From: Planctomycetota bacterium
GTDB lineage: Bacteria; Planctomycetota; Phycisphaerae; Phycisphaerales; SM1A02
Length of the DNA stretch: 64,000 nt
NCBI GenBank assembly: GCA_022566535.1
Contig: JADFIR010000004.1
Location: 48,222 to 112,221 of the forward strand
Direction: 5' to 3'
In this document: one piece after another, positions 17,195 to 27,347 of the stretch
Position numbering within the stretch: position 1 is the first letter of the stretch
How the letters are laid out: every line of letters begins with the position of its first letter
Position numbers and translations under genes: made by a program
Notes under the pieces: model-generated
What the model saw: the letters and a program-made list of their open reading frames with translations, nothing else
What the model was told of the DNA's origin: nothing
Database searches by the model: none

Positions 17195-17830
17195 ATGCAC
17201 CCCGTCACAAAGCTCGCCGACGCACTCGACGAAATCGTTACCGCGGGCAACCTACTGATCCCACCACATCGCCCCGGCAAGACCGCCGCCGATGCGGACA
17301 TTACGGCGTGTTTGGCCGCCGCTCGTGAAGCCCGAGGCTCTGTCAAGGGTGTAGCTCGCTTCTTGCGGCCTTGTCTCGACACACAACCCGGCCAATGGAC
17401 CACGGACCTGCGGGCTCTTCTTGCTCGCGTGGGCTACATGGCGGAGCGTTTGGTTGGCCCCTTCGCACCAGAGCCGTCGTATATTAGGGAATTCCAACGC
17501 ACGCTCTCACAAATATCGGCACGCTCAAGTTTTCTACGTGACCTCGATCTTAGCGTAGACGATGATTCGCTGGCGTTGCACGACGCCTGCTTTCCTGGCA
17601 CCACCGATCCTATCCCGCTCGTCATGACGGCAACGGAAGTTGTCCACGTTCTTCGCTTGGACATCTTGACCACGTCGAACGGTTCAAAGCAGATCAGGTC
17701 GATGGCTGACGCATTACAAAGTCTCGACCATCTGGTCCGTACTGGCCGACTCGTGCCGCGTCGCTTCTCAAAGTCGAGGGTGTTCGATCGGGCGGATGTG
17801 TTGAAGCTCGTTAGCAAAGTTTCAATTTAG
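17195..17830 (+). CDS. Excisionase-like DNA-binding protein
   Basis: 211 residues from ATG 17195, with GAGG 8 nt upstream; a TTG at 17171 is less likely. The C-terminal 70 residues (MTATEVVHVLRLDILTTSNG, then RSMADALQSLDHLVRTGRLV and FDRADVLKLV) match the helix-turn-helix/winged arrangement of MerR-like excisionases that sit before planctomycete integrases. The N-terminal 140 residues are helical, without known motifs. It ends 23 nt before the integrase gene, which suggests a role in excision direction control. Confidence 0.65.
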   Translation: MHPVTKLADALDEIVTAGNLLIPPHRPGKTAADADITACLAAAREARGSVKGVARFLRPCLDTQPGQWTTDLRALLARVGYMAERLVGPFAPEPSYIREFQRTLSQISARSSFLRDLDLSVDDDSLALHDACFPGTTDPIPLVMTATEVVHVLRLDILTTSNGSKQIRSMADALQSLDHLVRTGRLVPRRFSKSRVFDRADVLKLVSKVSI

Positions 17831-17853
17831 GTGTAGACCGCGTACCGGCGGCG

Positions 17854-19050
17854 GTGTATCGTCGATCCGTGAGATCGAAAACCGTCAAGGTTTGGTTGTG
17901 CAAACGCCGCGTGACTTTGAAGAGCGGTCGGACAGCGACGTATCTTCTGTTGCGTTGGTTCGGTACGGGCATGACCGGCGGCGGAAAGCCGAAGCTGATA
18001 AGCGAATCGTTGGGCCATTGCACTCGTGCTCGTGGAGAGGAGTTGCGGCGGGCAAAGGTCGTAGAGCTATCGACGGGGGCTTCGCCGATTGATCCGCGGG
18101 AGTCGATGACCTTGTCGGCCTTCCGCGAATTCTACTTGGAACGGCGGGCTCAACATGGCGACAATGCCCCGCGACGGCACAAGAAGTTTCCGAAGCTAAC
18201 TGCCAAGACGTTACGCGGCCACGATATGACGTTGCGTTACCTGGAAGAGCATTTCGGCCCGGGTCAGATGATCGACGCGATTGGCTCTCTCGCCGCCGAC
18301 GAATGGTTGGTTGCGTTGGAAGGCGAAAAGCTGGCAAAGGCCCGGAAGGTCGGGCGGAATTATGCTCCGCTCGGTGAGCAGTCGATCCGGGTTCATATTC
18401 GCAACGCGAAAGCGATTCTCCACTGGGCCCGCTCGTTCGATCTCGTCACGGCCAATCCGTTCAATGACTTTGTCGGGACTCCGTTACGGGTGGGCGGCCG
18501 CGGTCACTACGTATCGCTGGTCGATTTCGAGAAGATCGTAACGGCGGCGTCGTCTCAGTGGCGGTGCATGTTTGGTTTGTGCCGGCTCGCAGGTCTTCGC
18601 CGCGGGGAAGCATTGTCTTTGCCGTGGTCGGGTCAGGTGACAGACCCGGGGGGCGAGAGGCATCGCGTTGGCGTGGACTGGGAACGGCGGCGACTGGGAA
18701 TCTTGAGCGATAAGACCCGCCGCTACCGAGAACTGCCAATCTGCCCGAGGCTCTACGACGTACTGCTCAGGGCGTTCGACAACGCCGAGGATGGGCAGGT
18801 GACGGTGACGGGCCTGTCGGTCAACAACGTAGTCCGCGATGGCAAGCGACTCGTGCGGGCTGCTGGATTGACGCCCTGGCCGAAGTTGTTTCAAGCGATG
18901 CGGTCAAGCTGCGAGAATGATCTCAAGGTCGCAGGAATCGCCGAACCGACGTATGCGTCGTGGATGGGTCACTCGCCCACCGTTTCTCGACAGCATTACG
19001 TTGCCCCGCTCGAAAGTGAATTCGCCGCCGTCACCGCCATTGGTGAGTGA
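17854..19050 (+). CDS. Tyrosine recombinase/integrase
   Basis: 398 residues. The N-terminal half includes an Arm/core-binding-like region (MTLSAFREFYLERRAQHGDN). The catalytic half holds the Arg I box LAGLRRGEALSLPW, a Lys in ILSDKTRRYRELPI, the second box QAMRSSCENDL (Arg present, His of the usual HxxR replaced by Gln), and WMGHSPTVSRQHYV with the His and the nucleophilic Tyr. This order and the RSSCE variant are typical of planctomycete phage-integrase-family proteins. It starts at GTG 17854. As the last gene it marks the right end of the element. Confidence 0.9.
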   Translation: MYRRSVRSKTVKVWLCKRRVTLKSGRTATYLLLRWFGTGMTGGGKPKLISESLGHCTRARGEELRRAKVVELSTGASPIDPRESMTLSAFREFYLERRAQHGDNAPRRHKKFPKLTAKTLRGHDMTLRYLEEHFGPGQMIDAIGSLAADEWLVALEGEKLAKARKVGRNYAPLGEQSIRVHIRNAKAILHWARSFDLVTANPFNDFVGTPLRVGGRGHYVSLVDFEKIVTAASSQWRCMFGLCRLAGLRRGEALSLPWSGQVTDPGGERHRVGVDWERRRLGILSDKTRRYRELPICPRLYDVLLRAFDNAEDGQVTVTGLSVNNVVRDGKRLVRAAGLTPWPKLFQAMRSSCENDLKVAGIAEPTYASWMGHSPTVSRQHYVAPLESEFAAVTAIGE

Positions 19051-19140
19051 ATTGGTGAGTGACCCGCACGTAACGACACGTACACGACACGACGCGACCT
19101 GATTGAACCGGCCGCAGCGTATCGTTACAGCGGTTTCAGG

Positions 19141-19833
19141 TCATGGTGGGGGGTGCCGGGTCTGTGTACGGCACAGCAGGTCGTAGTTGATCCACCAGGC
19201 GGCGCGGTTGGCATTGCACGGAATGCCCCGGCGGTAGCGAACGACCCATTGTGCGATGGGCTGAAGTTGCTCATTGGCATCGACTCGCCAATTGTTGGAG
19301 CGTTTCGGCCAAACGGGCGCGGCGGCGGCGCCCAGCAGCTTGATTCGCCGGGCGGCTCGAGTGACGGCGAGGCATTGCAGGTCACGAACCGACGCGGCCA
19401 TCGTGGCATGATTCGTGCGAGCCAGCTTCATGACCTCGCGAGCTTGAACGTTGACATACCAGGGGAAGGCTTCATCTCGGGCCAGCTCGATGATGATGTC
19501 CAGGATGAGTCGAGCCTTCGGGCCCAGGCCGAGGAATTCCGGCCAGGACCAGAGGCTGTTACGGATGATGAAGTACATGTTGCGCGCGCGTGGGCGGCTT
19601 AGCGCGTCGGCGACGGCTTGCTTGTGCCAGTTGAGGGGATGGTGGGGATCGGCCAGCTCCCGTTCGAGGAGCTTGCGGAAGCCGGCCTAGTCGATGCCGC
19701 GAGGATCGGCCAGTTTGGGCCAGGACACGGGCATGGCGGGGAGGCTCAGTTTGCGGGCGACGGCCACCGCATCCTGGAGGCGCAGCGCCTCGATCCTCGT
19801 CAGGGCGTTTCGTCTATTCCGCTGGGCGGGCAT
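19141..19833 (-). pseudogene. Gene interrupted by an in-frame amber codon
   Basis: Starting at ATG 19833, one frame runs through 230 codons to 19141 with a single TAG at 19689-19687 (codon 49). Before it: MPAQRNRRNALTRIEALRLQ and SWPKLADPRGID. After it: GFRKLLERELADPHHPLNWH, then MYFIIRNSLWSWPEFLGLGP and LILDIIIELARDEAFPWYVN. Both parts read like one natural protein, so this is probably a pseudogene, or a gene with readthrough. Downstream translation could restart at ATG 19578. No family recognised. It lies directly beside the integrase gene on the opposite strand, so it may be part of, or a scar near, the element. Confidence 0.6.
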
Positions 19834-19986
19834 GGCGCCTCCACAGATGGGCCAACGGTCGCGGCGGCGCGCGGGATCGTGACCGTGCGGCGCGGATCGG
19901 GCTGGCGACGCACCCGTTGGACGTGTCGTCGGCCCATTGCGTTTGGATCGCTGTTATGCTGATTCGCCCGAATCCAGGAGCCCGCC

Positions 19987-21003
<1,017 letters not shown>

Positions 21004-21134
21004 GGTGCGAGCCACCGCGTCCCCGCGAGCGGCTTCGTACGAGAGGCGACGGTCGCACGGTTCACAGGACCGACCATCCACGGCACATCCGGCGAGACCG
21101 CTGGCGGGAACGCCGCGGGTCGCAATAATCCGGT

Positions 21135-23087
21135 GTGAGCTTTCTGAGTCCCTGGTCGGCGGTGGTGGCGGCGGCGGTGGCGGTGCCGCTGTTGCTGTTG
21201 CTGTATTTCCTGAAGCTTCGCCGACGGTCAATGCGCATCGCCAGCACGATGCTGTGGCCCAGATCGGCCGAGGACCTTCAAGCGAACGTGCCGTTTCAGC
21301 GGCTGCGGTGGTCACTGCTCATGCTGCTGCAACTGCTGGTGGTGGCGACGCTGCTGGCGGCGCTGGCCCGGCCAGTCGTGCAAACCGGCCGATCGCCCTG
21401 GGCACGGGTGATCCTGCTGATCGACCGCAGCGCGTCGATGAACGCCCGCGATGCTGCGGGGCGCAGCCGTCTGGATGCCGCCAAGGCCGCAGCCGAACAA
21501 CTCGTGCAGCGGCTCGGCCGGCGCCGCGAACCGGGTGAGTTGATGGTGGTCGCGTTCGGATCATCACCCCAGGTGTACAGCGGGTTCGAATCGAATCGCC
21601 AAATCCTTCTGGACGCGATCGACTCGATCGGCCCGACGGATGAGCAGGCGAACCTGGACGCGGCATTGGCCCTGGCCGGCGCGTTCGCCAGCCGCGATGA
21701 GACGGTCGATCAACTGCCTCCGGCTCCGGAGGTCGTGTTGATTTCCGACGGGGGGGTGGGGGAACCGGCCCAGGCGAACGGATTCTCGCTGCAAGCCGGC
21801 AATCTGCGCTTCATCGGCGTCGGGCCGGAGCCGGACGAAGCAGTGAACAACGTGGGCATCGCCACGTTCAGCGCCCGGCGCGACTACCAGGACCCGGGCA
21901 AGGTGCTCGCGTTCGCGCGAGTGGTCAACGCGGGACCGCAGCCGATCGACACGACCTTCACGCTGCGGCTGGACGGGCAGCCTGTGGGGATCAAGTCGGT
22001 GCGGGTTCCGGCGGCGAGTGATCGCGGCCTGGGAGAGACTTCCATCACGTATACGCTGGATCTGAGCGGCCCAGCGGTGCTTACGCTATCGGGCAACCAC
22101 CGCGATGACCTGGGCGGCGACGACACGGCAGCGCTGGTGCTCCGACCGCCGCCCGCGCCGAGGATCGCACTTGTGCATCCCGGTGACGATCCTGATCCAT
22201 TCTTGCACGGCTTGCTTGAGGCGCTCCAGCCGCAGCGGCTGGTCGTGCTGCCATCTCAACCGTCCAATGGGGTCGATGAAGCGCTGCGGTGGTCGTCGCA
22301 CGAATTCGATCTGGTGATCTTCGATCGGGTGTCGCCGCATCGCTGGCCGAGCGTTGCGACCTTGAGCTTCGGCGCCGCACCGGCGGGAATCGGCCGGAGC
22401 CCGCCCAGCGACCCAGGCGGCCGGCGCATCGTCAGTTGGGACCGCCAACACCCGGTCATGCGGCACGTGTCACTGGACCCGTTGGTCTATGCGGACTTTG
22501 GCAGCTACGACCTGCCCCAGGATGCGACGCCGCTCGCCTGGGGGCCTGACGGAGCCGTGATCGCCGTCGTGCGCCGGCGCGCGGCGCGGCACGTGCTCGT
22601 GGGCTTCGCCTTGCAGCAGAGTAACTGGCCGATGCACGTGAGCATCACCGTGTTCATGCAAAACGTGCTGGACTATCTGACTCTGGGGGGCGAGGGCCTC
22701 GACTCCGTTGGCATGGCAGCGCAGCCGGGCCGGCCGATCATCGTTCGCCGCCTGCCTGACACGAGGCAACTGTCAATCGAAGGCCCGATCAACGCGACGG
22801 TCGAGGTCGATGCGGAACCTGAGGTGACGCTGCCGATCCTTCGACGGGTCGGCTTGTATCGAGTGCGGGGAGCTGCGCCGCCAATGGATCGAATCGCCGT
22901 GAACATGTCCAGCGATATCGAATCGGACATACGCCCCCGACGGTCGGTGGTCGTGAACGCCCAAGTGACGCAAGCCACCACGGCCAGCGCCGTCGCGCCG
23001 CTGGAGCTCTGGCCGTGGCTGGCGGCGGCAGCGATCGGCCTGCTCGTGATCGAGTGGGTCGTCTACTGTAGGCGGATACGAGGGTGA
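21135..23087 (+). CDS. BatA-like membrane protein with VWA domain
   Basis: 650 residues from GTG 21135. The N-terminus is a BatA-type region with two membrane helices (about residues 8-24 and 60-78) around RIASTMLWPRSAEDLQ. Next is a von Willebrand A domain with MIDAS start LLIDRSASMNARD (DxSxS) and VVLISDGGVGE. The rest is a beta-rich extracytoplasmic region, and a final helix (LAAAAIGLLVIEWVVYC) anchors the C-terminus. It follows moxR and probably works with it in an envelope stress or assembly function, as inferred from related operons. Confidence 0.88.
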   Translation: MSFLSPWSAVVAAAVAVPLLLLLYFLKLRRRSMRIASTMLWPRSAEDLQANVPFQRLRWSLLMLLQLLVVATLLAALARPVVQTGRSPWARVILLIDRSASMNARDAAGRSRLDAAKAAAEQLVQRLGRRREPGELMVVAFGSSPQVYSGFESNRQILLDAIDSIGPTDEQANLDAALALAGAFASRDETVDQLPPAPEVVLISDGGVGEPAQANGFSLQAGNLRFIGVGPEPDEAVNNVGIATFSARRDYQDPGKVLAFARVVNAGPQPIDTTFTLRLDGQPVGIKSVRVPAASDRGLGETSITYTLDLSGPAVLTLSGNHRDDLGGDDTAALVLRPPPAPRIALVHPGDDPDPFLHGLLEALQPQRLVVLPSQPSNGVDEALRWSSHEFDLVIFDRVSPHRWPSVATLSFGAAPAGIGRSPPSDPGGRRIVSWDRQHPVMRHVSLDPLVYADFGSYDLPQDATPLAWGPDGAVIAVVRRRAARHVLVGFALQQSNWPMHVSITVFMQNVLDYLTLGGEGLDSVGMAAQPGRPIIVRRLPDTRQLSIEGPINATVEVDAEPEVTLPILRRVGLYRVRGAAPPMDRIAVNMSSDIESDIRPRRSVVVNAQVTQATTASAVAPLELWPWLAAAAIGLLVIEWVVYCRRIRG

Positions 23088-23173
23088 TGCGCCGACGCCC
23101 AGCGCCGCCGCAGGCCAGCGGGCAAAAGTGATTGCCTCCCACAGGCCCAACCGATGACACCAGGAATCCCGTC

Positions 23174-24124
23174 GTGAGCACGACCCACCGAATCAACGCA
23201 CTGGCTCTCGCCGCAGCGCTGGCGGCGGCCTTGGTCCCTGCCAACGCCGGCCTGGGGGAATCTCGCGCCCAAGAACAGAACCCCACGCAGCCGGAACGTG
23301 AAATCACATTCTCGCTGCCCAGCGGCTATGAACTCCGGTTCGATACCAACATTGACGGCGGCGGAACGATCGGCGTGTCGAGGTTTCACTTCGGCCTCGA
23401 CGCCGAGACCGAGCTTGATCACGACTTGAATCTGAAGTTGAGCTTCCGATACGCGCTCGACCAATACGACTTCACCGGGGCGACGCGCTTGGGCGGCGTG
23501 AGGCCGTGGGAGGATATCCACACGTTGGGGTTCGCAGCCCTGTTTCGATGGACCGTCAGAAGCGACTGGTTCATCTCCACCGGGCCTGTCGTTCAGTTCT
23601 CGCGCGAAGCTGGCGCGGACTGGGACGATTCGCTCATCGGCGGCGCGGTGGTCAGTGCGACCCATGTGTTCAACGACCGCCTCATGCTCGGGGGCGGCTT
23701 CGGCATCGTCAGCCAGATCGAGGACGATGCCAGAGTGGTTCCGATCATCGTGCTCAACTGGCAGCTCAAGGAGAACCTGCGCCTCAGCACGCTTGGCGGC
23801 GCGGGGGCAAGCGGCAGCACCAGCCTGGAGCTCATCTACGACCTCGGCCACGGATGGGAGGCCGCGCTGGGCGGGCGGTATGACTTCCGCCGGTTTCGCC
23901 TTGACAACACCGGCGTCGCGCCCGGCGGAGTCGGCGAAGAAACCAGCCTGCCGTTCTGGGTCCGCCTATCGCATCGGATCAATGATAACTTCAGCGTCGA
24001 TGTGTACGGCGGGCTGACGGCCGGGGGAAGCCTGGAGCTCGAAGATCGCAACGGCACCGGGATCGGCAACGAGAACTTCGATCCCGCCGGCTTCCTCGGC
24101 CTAGCGGTGAAGATTCGGTTCTAG
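23174..24124 (+). CDS. Secreted outer-membrane beta-barrel-like protein
   Basis: 316 residues from GTG 23174 (the frame opens at 23132). A signal peptide INALALAAALAAALVPANAG is followed by alternating beta strands with aromatic ends, including LNLKLSFRYALDQYDF, IHTLGFAALFRWTVRSDWF and the typical C-terminal strand FLGLAVKIRF ending in Phe, the signature of beta-barrel insertion. It resembles DUF6268-like barrel proteins; this is tentative. It lies 87 nt after the BatA-like gene and may belong to the same unit. Confidence 0.75.
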   Translation: MSTTHRINALALAAALAAALVPANAGLGESRAQEQNPTQPEREITFSLPSGYELRFDTNIDGGGTIGVSRFHFGLDAETELDHDLNLKLSFRYALDQYDFTGATRLGGVRPWEDIHTLGFAALFRWTVRSDWFISTGPVVQFSREAGADWDDSLIGGAVVSATHVFNDRLMLGGGFGIVSQIEDDARVVPIIVLNWQLKENLRLSTLGGAGASGSTSLELIYDLGHGWEAALGGRYDFRRFRLDNTGVAPGGVGEETSLPFWVRLSHRINDNFSVDVYGGLTAGGSLELEDRNGTGIGNENFDPAGFLGLAVKIRF

Positions 24125-24348
24125 AGTGGTTACTGATCAGGTGTTGTGCCCGCTACGAGCAGCGACTGAAAGGAGCGACCACACCTCGGGCGTTCGTGTC
24201 CTAATTTGAGATTCAACCCTCAAACGGCCAAAATCAGGTAGGCCGCAAAAGGGTTCAATGTTTGAATGCGCGCATTGGCCAAAATCAGAGCATTTCGGGT
24301 TTTGCCGGGACTTTCACCAAGCTGGCAAGAGATCGTCGATCGTCCAGA

Positions 24349-24726
24349 ATGACTGAGCCAATCCCGCCATCATCGCCGGGGTCGCCCCGCCGACTGGCTG
24401 GGATCAGCGACGATGGCCTGTGGGGCTTCGTCGAGGGGAGCCAAGCAGACGTCCCGTTCGCCGAATTGACCATCGCAGGGAAAGGCACTGGTGCTCAGAT
24501 GAACACAGGAACAATGACGCCGCCAGCCAACCCATATTTCCAGGAACCCTCCGCGGGCTCTACACAGGATGTCTATGGGCTCTCTGAGGGTGATGTCGTT
24601 CTGCGATGGCCCGAAAGGCTCAGCAAAGCCAGCTTTGAGGAAGTCCGCGACTGGCTGGAACTCATCAAGCGGAAGCTGGAGCGGTCAATCGTGGAACCTA
24701 CAGACGAGCGAAACGGGGGAAAATAG
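24349..24726 (+). CDS. Small hypothetical protein
   Basis: 125 residues from ATG 24349; the frame is open from 24262, but the upstream part lacks a start signal. The C-terminal 45 residues (DVVLRWPERLSKASFEEVRD, then WLELIKRKLERS) form a pattern seen at the end of many small proteins near phage or defence genes (xVxLxWPxxLSxESFEDxxxWLELxxRK). The N-terminal half is Pro/Gly-rich and probably flexible. The NYN-domain gene follows 110 nt later. Confidence 0.55.
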   Translation: MTEPIPPSSPGSPRRLAGISDDGLWGFVEGSQADVPFAELTIAGKGTGAQMNTGTMTPPANPYFQEPSAGSTQDVYGLSEGDVVLRWPERLSKASFEEVRDWLELIKRKLERSIVEPTDERNGGK

Positions 24727-24751
24727 CAGCGAGTAATGCCTCAACAAAAAG

Positions 24752-24777
24752 AACGCCCAGCTTTGGGGCTGGGCGTT
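24752..24777 (-). terminator. Strong hairpin with T tract in minus orientation
   Basis: AACGCCCAGC pairs with GCTGGGCGTT (10 bp, loop TTTGGG). On the minus strand the hairpin is followed by CTTTTTGTTG, a Rho-independent signal for leftward transcription. On the plus strand it has no T tract but would still form a hairpin between the two genes. A second short GGGG/CCCC pair follows. Confidence 0.6.
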
Positions 24778-24836
24778 GACTGGGGGGCTAACCCCAGCGT
24801 GGTTCGTTTGGACATTCTACCCCATGCGGGGCATCA

Positions 24837-25448
24837 ATGCAACGTGTCATCGGCTACATCGACGGGTTCAACCTTTACTACGGCCTAAGACACCGAAAAT
24901 GGCCTCAGTTCTATTGGATCGACCCATTTGCCCTGGTCGCCTCATTATTGGCCCCCTCACAGCAGCTTGTCGGGGTCAAGTACTTCACTGCCAGAGTTCG
25001 ACAGTCCAAGGCAAAACGGGACCGGCAGTCCAAATACCTCGACGCCATTCGGGCTTATTCCCAAGCCGAGATCATCCTTGGGAAGTACTACCGGAAGCCG
25101 CAGCAATGCCGGAGCTGCGGCAATACCTGGACCACCTTCGAAGAGAAGATGACCGACTGCGCGATTGCCAGCCACATGGTTGCAGACGCCTTCCGAGACC
25201 AGTTCGACGCCGCCGTATTGGTGGGCGGTGACACCGATCTTGTGCCTCCGGTGAAGATGGTTCGGCGCTGGTTCCCTGAGAAGCGGATCACCGGTTGGTT
25301 CCCGCCCGCACGGAAGAATCAAGCTGTGGCGGATGCCTGCCATGACGAAGGCCACATCAACGGCGACCATCTGGCGCTTGCCGTCATGCCGGACACGATC
25401 GAAGTTGCAGAGGGCGTGCATGTAGAGCGCCCGCCTCAGTGGGCCTGA
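24837..25448 (+). CDS. NYN-domain (PIN-like) ribonuclease
   Basis: 203 residues from ATG 24837. Conserved acidic positions of the NYN/LabA fold are present: IDGFNLYYG at residues 8-16, EKMTDCAIASHMVADAF, and VGGDTDLVPPVKMV. An inserted CRSCGNTW could be half of a metal-binding knuckle. NYN proteins cleave RNA with a metal-dependent active site, and this 200-residue subfamily with WF/FPPAR segments is widespread in bacterial genomic islands. Its neighbours are a small gene upstream and a secreted protein convergent downstream. Confidence 0.85.
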   Translation: MQRVIGYIDGFNLYYGLRHRKWPQFYWIDPFALVASLLAPSQQLVGVKYFTARVRQSKAKRDRQSKYLDAIRAYSQAEIILGKYYRKPQQCRSCGNTWTTFEEKMTDCAIASHMVADAFRDQFDAAVLVGGDTDLVPPVKMVRRWFPEKRITGWFPPARKNQAVADACHDEGHINGDHLALAVMPDTIEVAEGVHVERPPQWA

Positions 25449-25496
25449 TGGCCCAAAGGGCTGTTCACTCAACTTAGGACACTACGCCTCGGTCGG

Positions 25497-27347
25497 TCAG
25501 GGCACTGGCAGCGCGTCCCAGGCGGTGAGGTCGATGGCTGCCCGGCCGGGGTCAAGCGGCCGCCAGGGGACCGTCGCGTTGCGAACGGTCTCAGCGGCGT
25601 CGCCGTCGCCATGCGTCCGCACCAAGCCGATGAGCGTGGGCCCACCCTGCGACATTCCCGCCAGCCAGCGATCCGGCAGCACGATTCGGCAGAACCAGCG
25701 GTCCGGCAACGATCGACGATGAATCTCCAGCGTACCGTCATCGCTGCCTCGAAAGAGTCGGTGCCGGCTGCTCTCGGGCACGGTCAGGACGATAGACGGT
25801 CCGCCGGCCGAGGATTCCGGTCCAAGTAGCAGGGTCGCCGCCTCGATGCCCCGCGTGTCTCGAAAGCTCCGACGGGCAAACAGATCGCCCTGCTGGGTTG
25901 CGCCGGCGGAATGGGCTGGTCGCAAGCATTCCAGGAAGACCTCCCATCGCCGATTGAGCTTGCGGAGATGCGACATCGTGGAGCGGGCGGCCACGACCGG
26001 TTGGCGCCGGCGGGACTCCACCCCCCAAAGCGTCAGGGGGGGTCGCAGCGGCGCCAGGAACACCCCGGGAGGAACGGCGCGGAGCACATCACGATCAAAG
26101 GACACCCCTTGGCGTTGACCTGCCGACTCCACCAGCAGGATCTGCCGTACGGTGCCCGCGTACTCCAGTCGTTCTCCCGCTGCAGGCTCGGGAGTAGTGG
26201 TGGGACGATCGATCGACACGCGCGTAAGCACGCCCGGCTCCAACTGCACAGCCACAGGGATGTCGTCCGCATCGTGCCAGCTGAACTTGGCGACGATCTG
26301 CCGGTATGTCGGGTTCGCGATCGCCAACGCGACCTGGTCATGGGTCGCAGGCTCCGGCCAGAGCAACAGCAGTTGTCTCGCATCGGCCCAGGCCAATGCG
26401 GCCTCCATGACTGCCCGATCCGGGCGATTGAAATCCAGCAGATGCGCCAGCAGCGAGCCCACGACGACCGGGTCGGCCACCCATGCGGCGAATGATTGCT
26501 GCTGATCAACGCAGGTCTGAGTGAGCAACTCGGTGCATTGCGCCGCCACGCCGGGACTCAAGGTCGCCATCCTTGCGAAACCGACGCGCCACAGACCGGC
26601 GTAGTGCTGCGCCACCAGAGAGGCCACATCGCCGTAGGCTTGCGGCGATGGGGGATTCATGCTCAGGCGTTGCGCAAGCAACACCCACCGCCAATACTCA
26701 AATGGCGAGTGCGGGTCGGGACGATCAGGCTCCTGGAGCAGTTGCAGCGTTGCCGCGCTGGGCGCCTGGCCCGCCGGAGGCCCTGAACGACGCGGATGAT
26801 CATGCCACTGTGGGCGCAAGGTCTGCCGGCCCAGGTGCAGCCGCCCGTCACCATCCGGCGGCAGCCTTGCCAGAAGATACGGGGCCCCCGCGCCGTCAGC
26901 GGAAGTATCATCGGTCAGCTCAATCCGCCGCACGGCGAGCCCGCGCGGATCATCTGTCCAGTGACGGTTGATCGTCGGCGGCGCTGGGTGGATCCACGCC
27001 ACGACGCCTTCGATCCGCCCGCCGTGCGCCGGCCGAAGCGTCAATGTCTGCGGCCAATTGTCGCCGGCGCGGTCAGCCCCAAGCGGAACCATCAGCACCC
27101 CGCCCCGGACCGCGATGGGCGCGGTTACGAGTGAATGCACCCCTCGTACGGCCTCGGTCCCAGCAGCGGCCGGGGCAAAGAGCATGAGCAACGATGTAAC
27201 CCCAACGGCGAAGGTCGCCAGCGGGGATGATGCGGCAGGCGCAGCGGAGGCAGTGAGAGAGCCCGCGGATATGCATCCGCGGCTATGAGGACTCCCCGGG
27301 CGCGTGAGGCGATCAGCCGCACGAGCATTGAGCACGTGACCGCTCAT
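25497..27347 (-). CDS. Large secreted hypothetical protein
   Basis: 616 residues from ATG 27347, which overlaps the gmk stop as ATGA. A membrane/signal segment (LATFAVGVTSLLMLFAPAAA) lies about 45 residues inside. The N-terminal 30 codons contain the dispersed palindrome at 27263-27282, so the real start might be internal. The long mature part has repeated beta-like segments (LTLRPAHGGRIEGVVAWIHP, VPESSRHRLFRGSDDG) without a known domain. Coupling to gmk and pyrB suggests cotranscription rather than shared function. Confidence 0.7.
   Translation of the reverse strand: MSGHVLNARAADRLTRPGSPHSRGCISAGSLTASAAPAASSPLATFAVGVTSLLMLFAPAAAGTEAVRGVHSLVTAPIAVRGGVLMVPLGADRAGDNWPQTLTLRPAHGGRIEGVVAWIHPAPPTINRHWTDDPRGLAVRRIELTDDTSADGAGAPYLLARLPPDGDGRLHLGRQTLRPQWHDHPRRSGPPAGQAPSAATLQLLQEPDRPDPHSPFEYWRWVLLAQRLSMNPPSPQAYGDVASLVAQHYAGLWRVGFARMATLSPGVAAQCTELLTQTCVDQQQSFAAWVADPVVVGSLLAHLLDFNRPDRAVMEAALAWADARQLLLLWPEPATHDQVALAIANPTYRQIVAKFSWHDADDIPVAVQLEPGVLTRVSIDRPTTTPEPAAGERLEYAGTVRQILLVESAGQRQGVSFDRDVLRAVPPGVFLAPLRPPLTLWGVESRRRQPVVAARSTMSHLRKLNRRWEVFLECLRPAHSAGATQQGDLFARRSFRDTRGIEAATLLLGPESSAGGPSIVLTVPESSRHRLFRGSDDGTLEIHRRSLPDRWFCRIVLPDRWLAGMSQGGPTLIGLVRTHGDGDAAETVRNATVPWRPLDPGRAAIDLTAWDALPVP
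27263..27282. repeat. Dispersed 20-bp palindrome, copy 1
   Basis: CCGCGGATATGCATCCGCGG, of the form CCGCGGAT-N4-ATCCGCGG. Similar copies lie at 33819-33838 and 62150-62169. This copy is inside the 5' part of the secreted-protein gene. Confidence 0.8.

Larger units (their letters stand above)
11928..19050 (+). mobile_element. Integrative element with RepA-like ATPase and tyrosine integrase
   Basis: A block of about 7.1 kb bounded by a winged-helix-like gene and an integrase gene at the opposite end. In between are a RepA-like AAA ATPase, six small coupled genes, a minus-strand gene, an AbiU2-like HEPN gene and an excisionase-like gene. GC content is visibly lower around 15.5-17.0 kb. No capsid, terminase, relaxase or conjugation genes are present, so it resembles a satellite or a non-conjugative integrative element. 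The coordinates are the outer gene borders; att sites were not identified. Confidence 0.75.

Noticed and set aside
11385..19062. Candidate att repeat GGTGAGTG near 11390 and 19052
   Set aside because: Only 8 bp and embedded in common sequence; not enough to define attachment sites.
19687..19689. Recoded amber as selenocysteine or pyrrolysine
   Set aside because: Selenocysteine uses TGA; pyrrolysine would be exceptional here and no supporting structure was seen.
23132..23173. Longer N-terminus for the outer-membrane barrel protein
   Set aside because: It would place 14 polar residues before the signal peptide; GTG 23174 gives a normal signal peptide.
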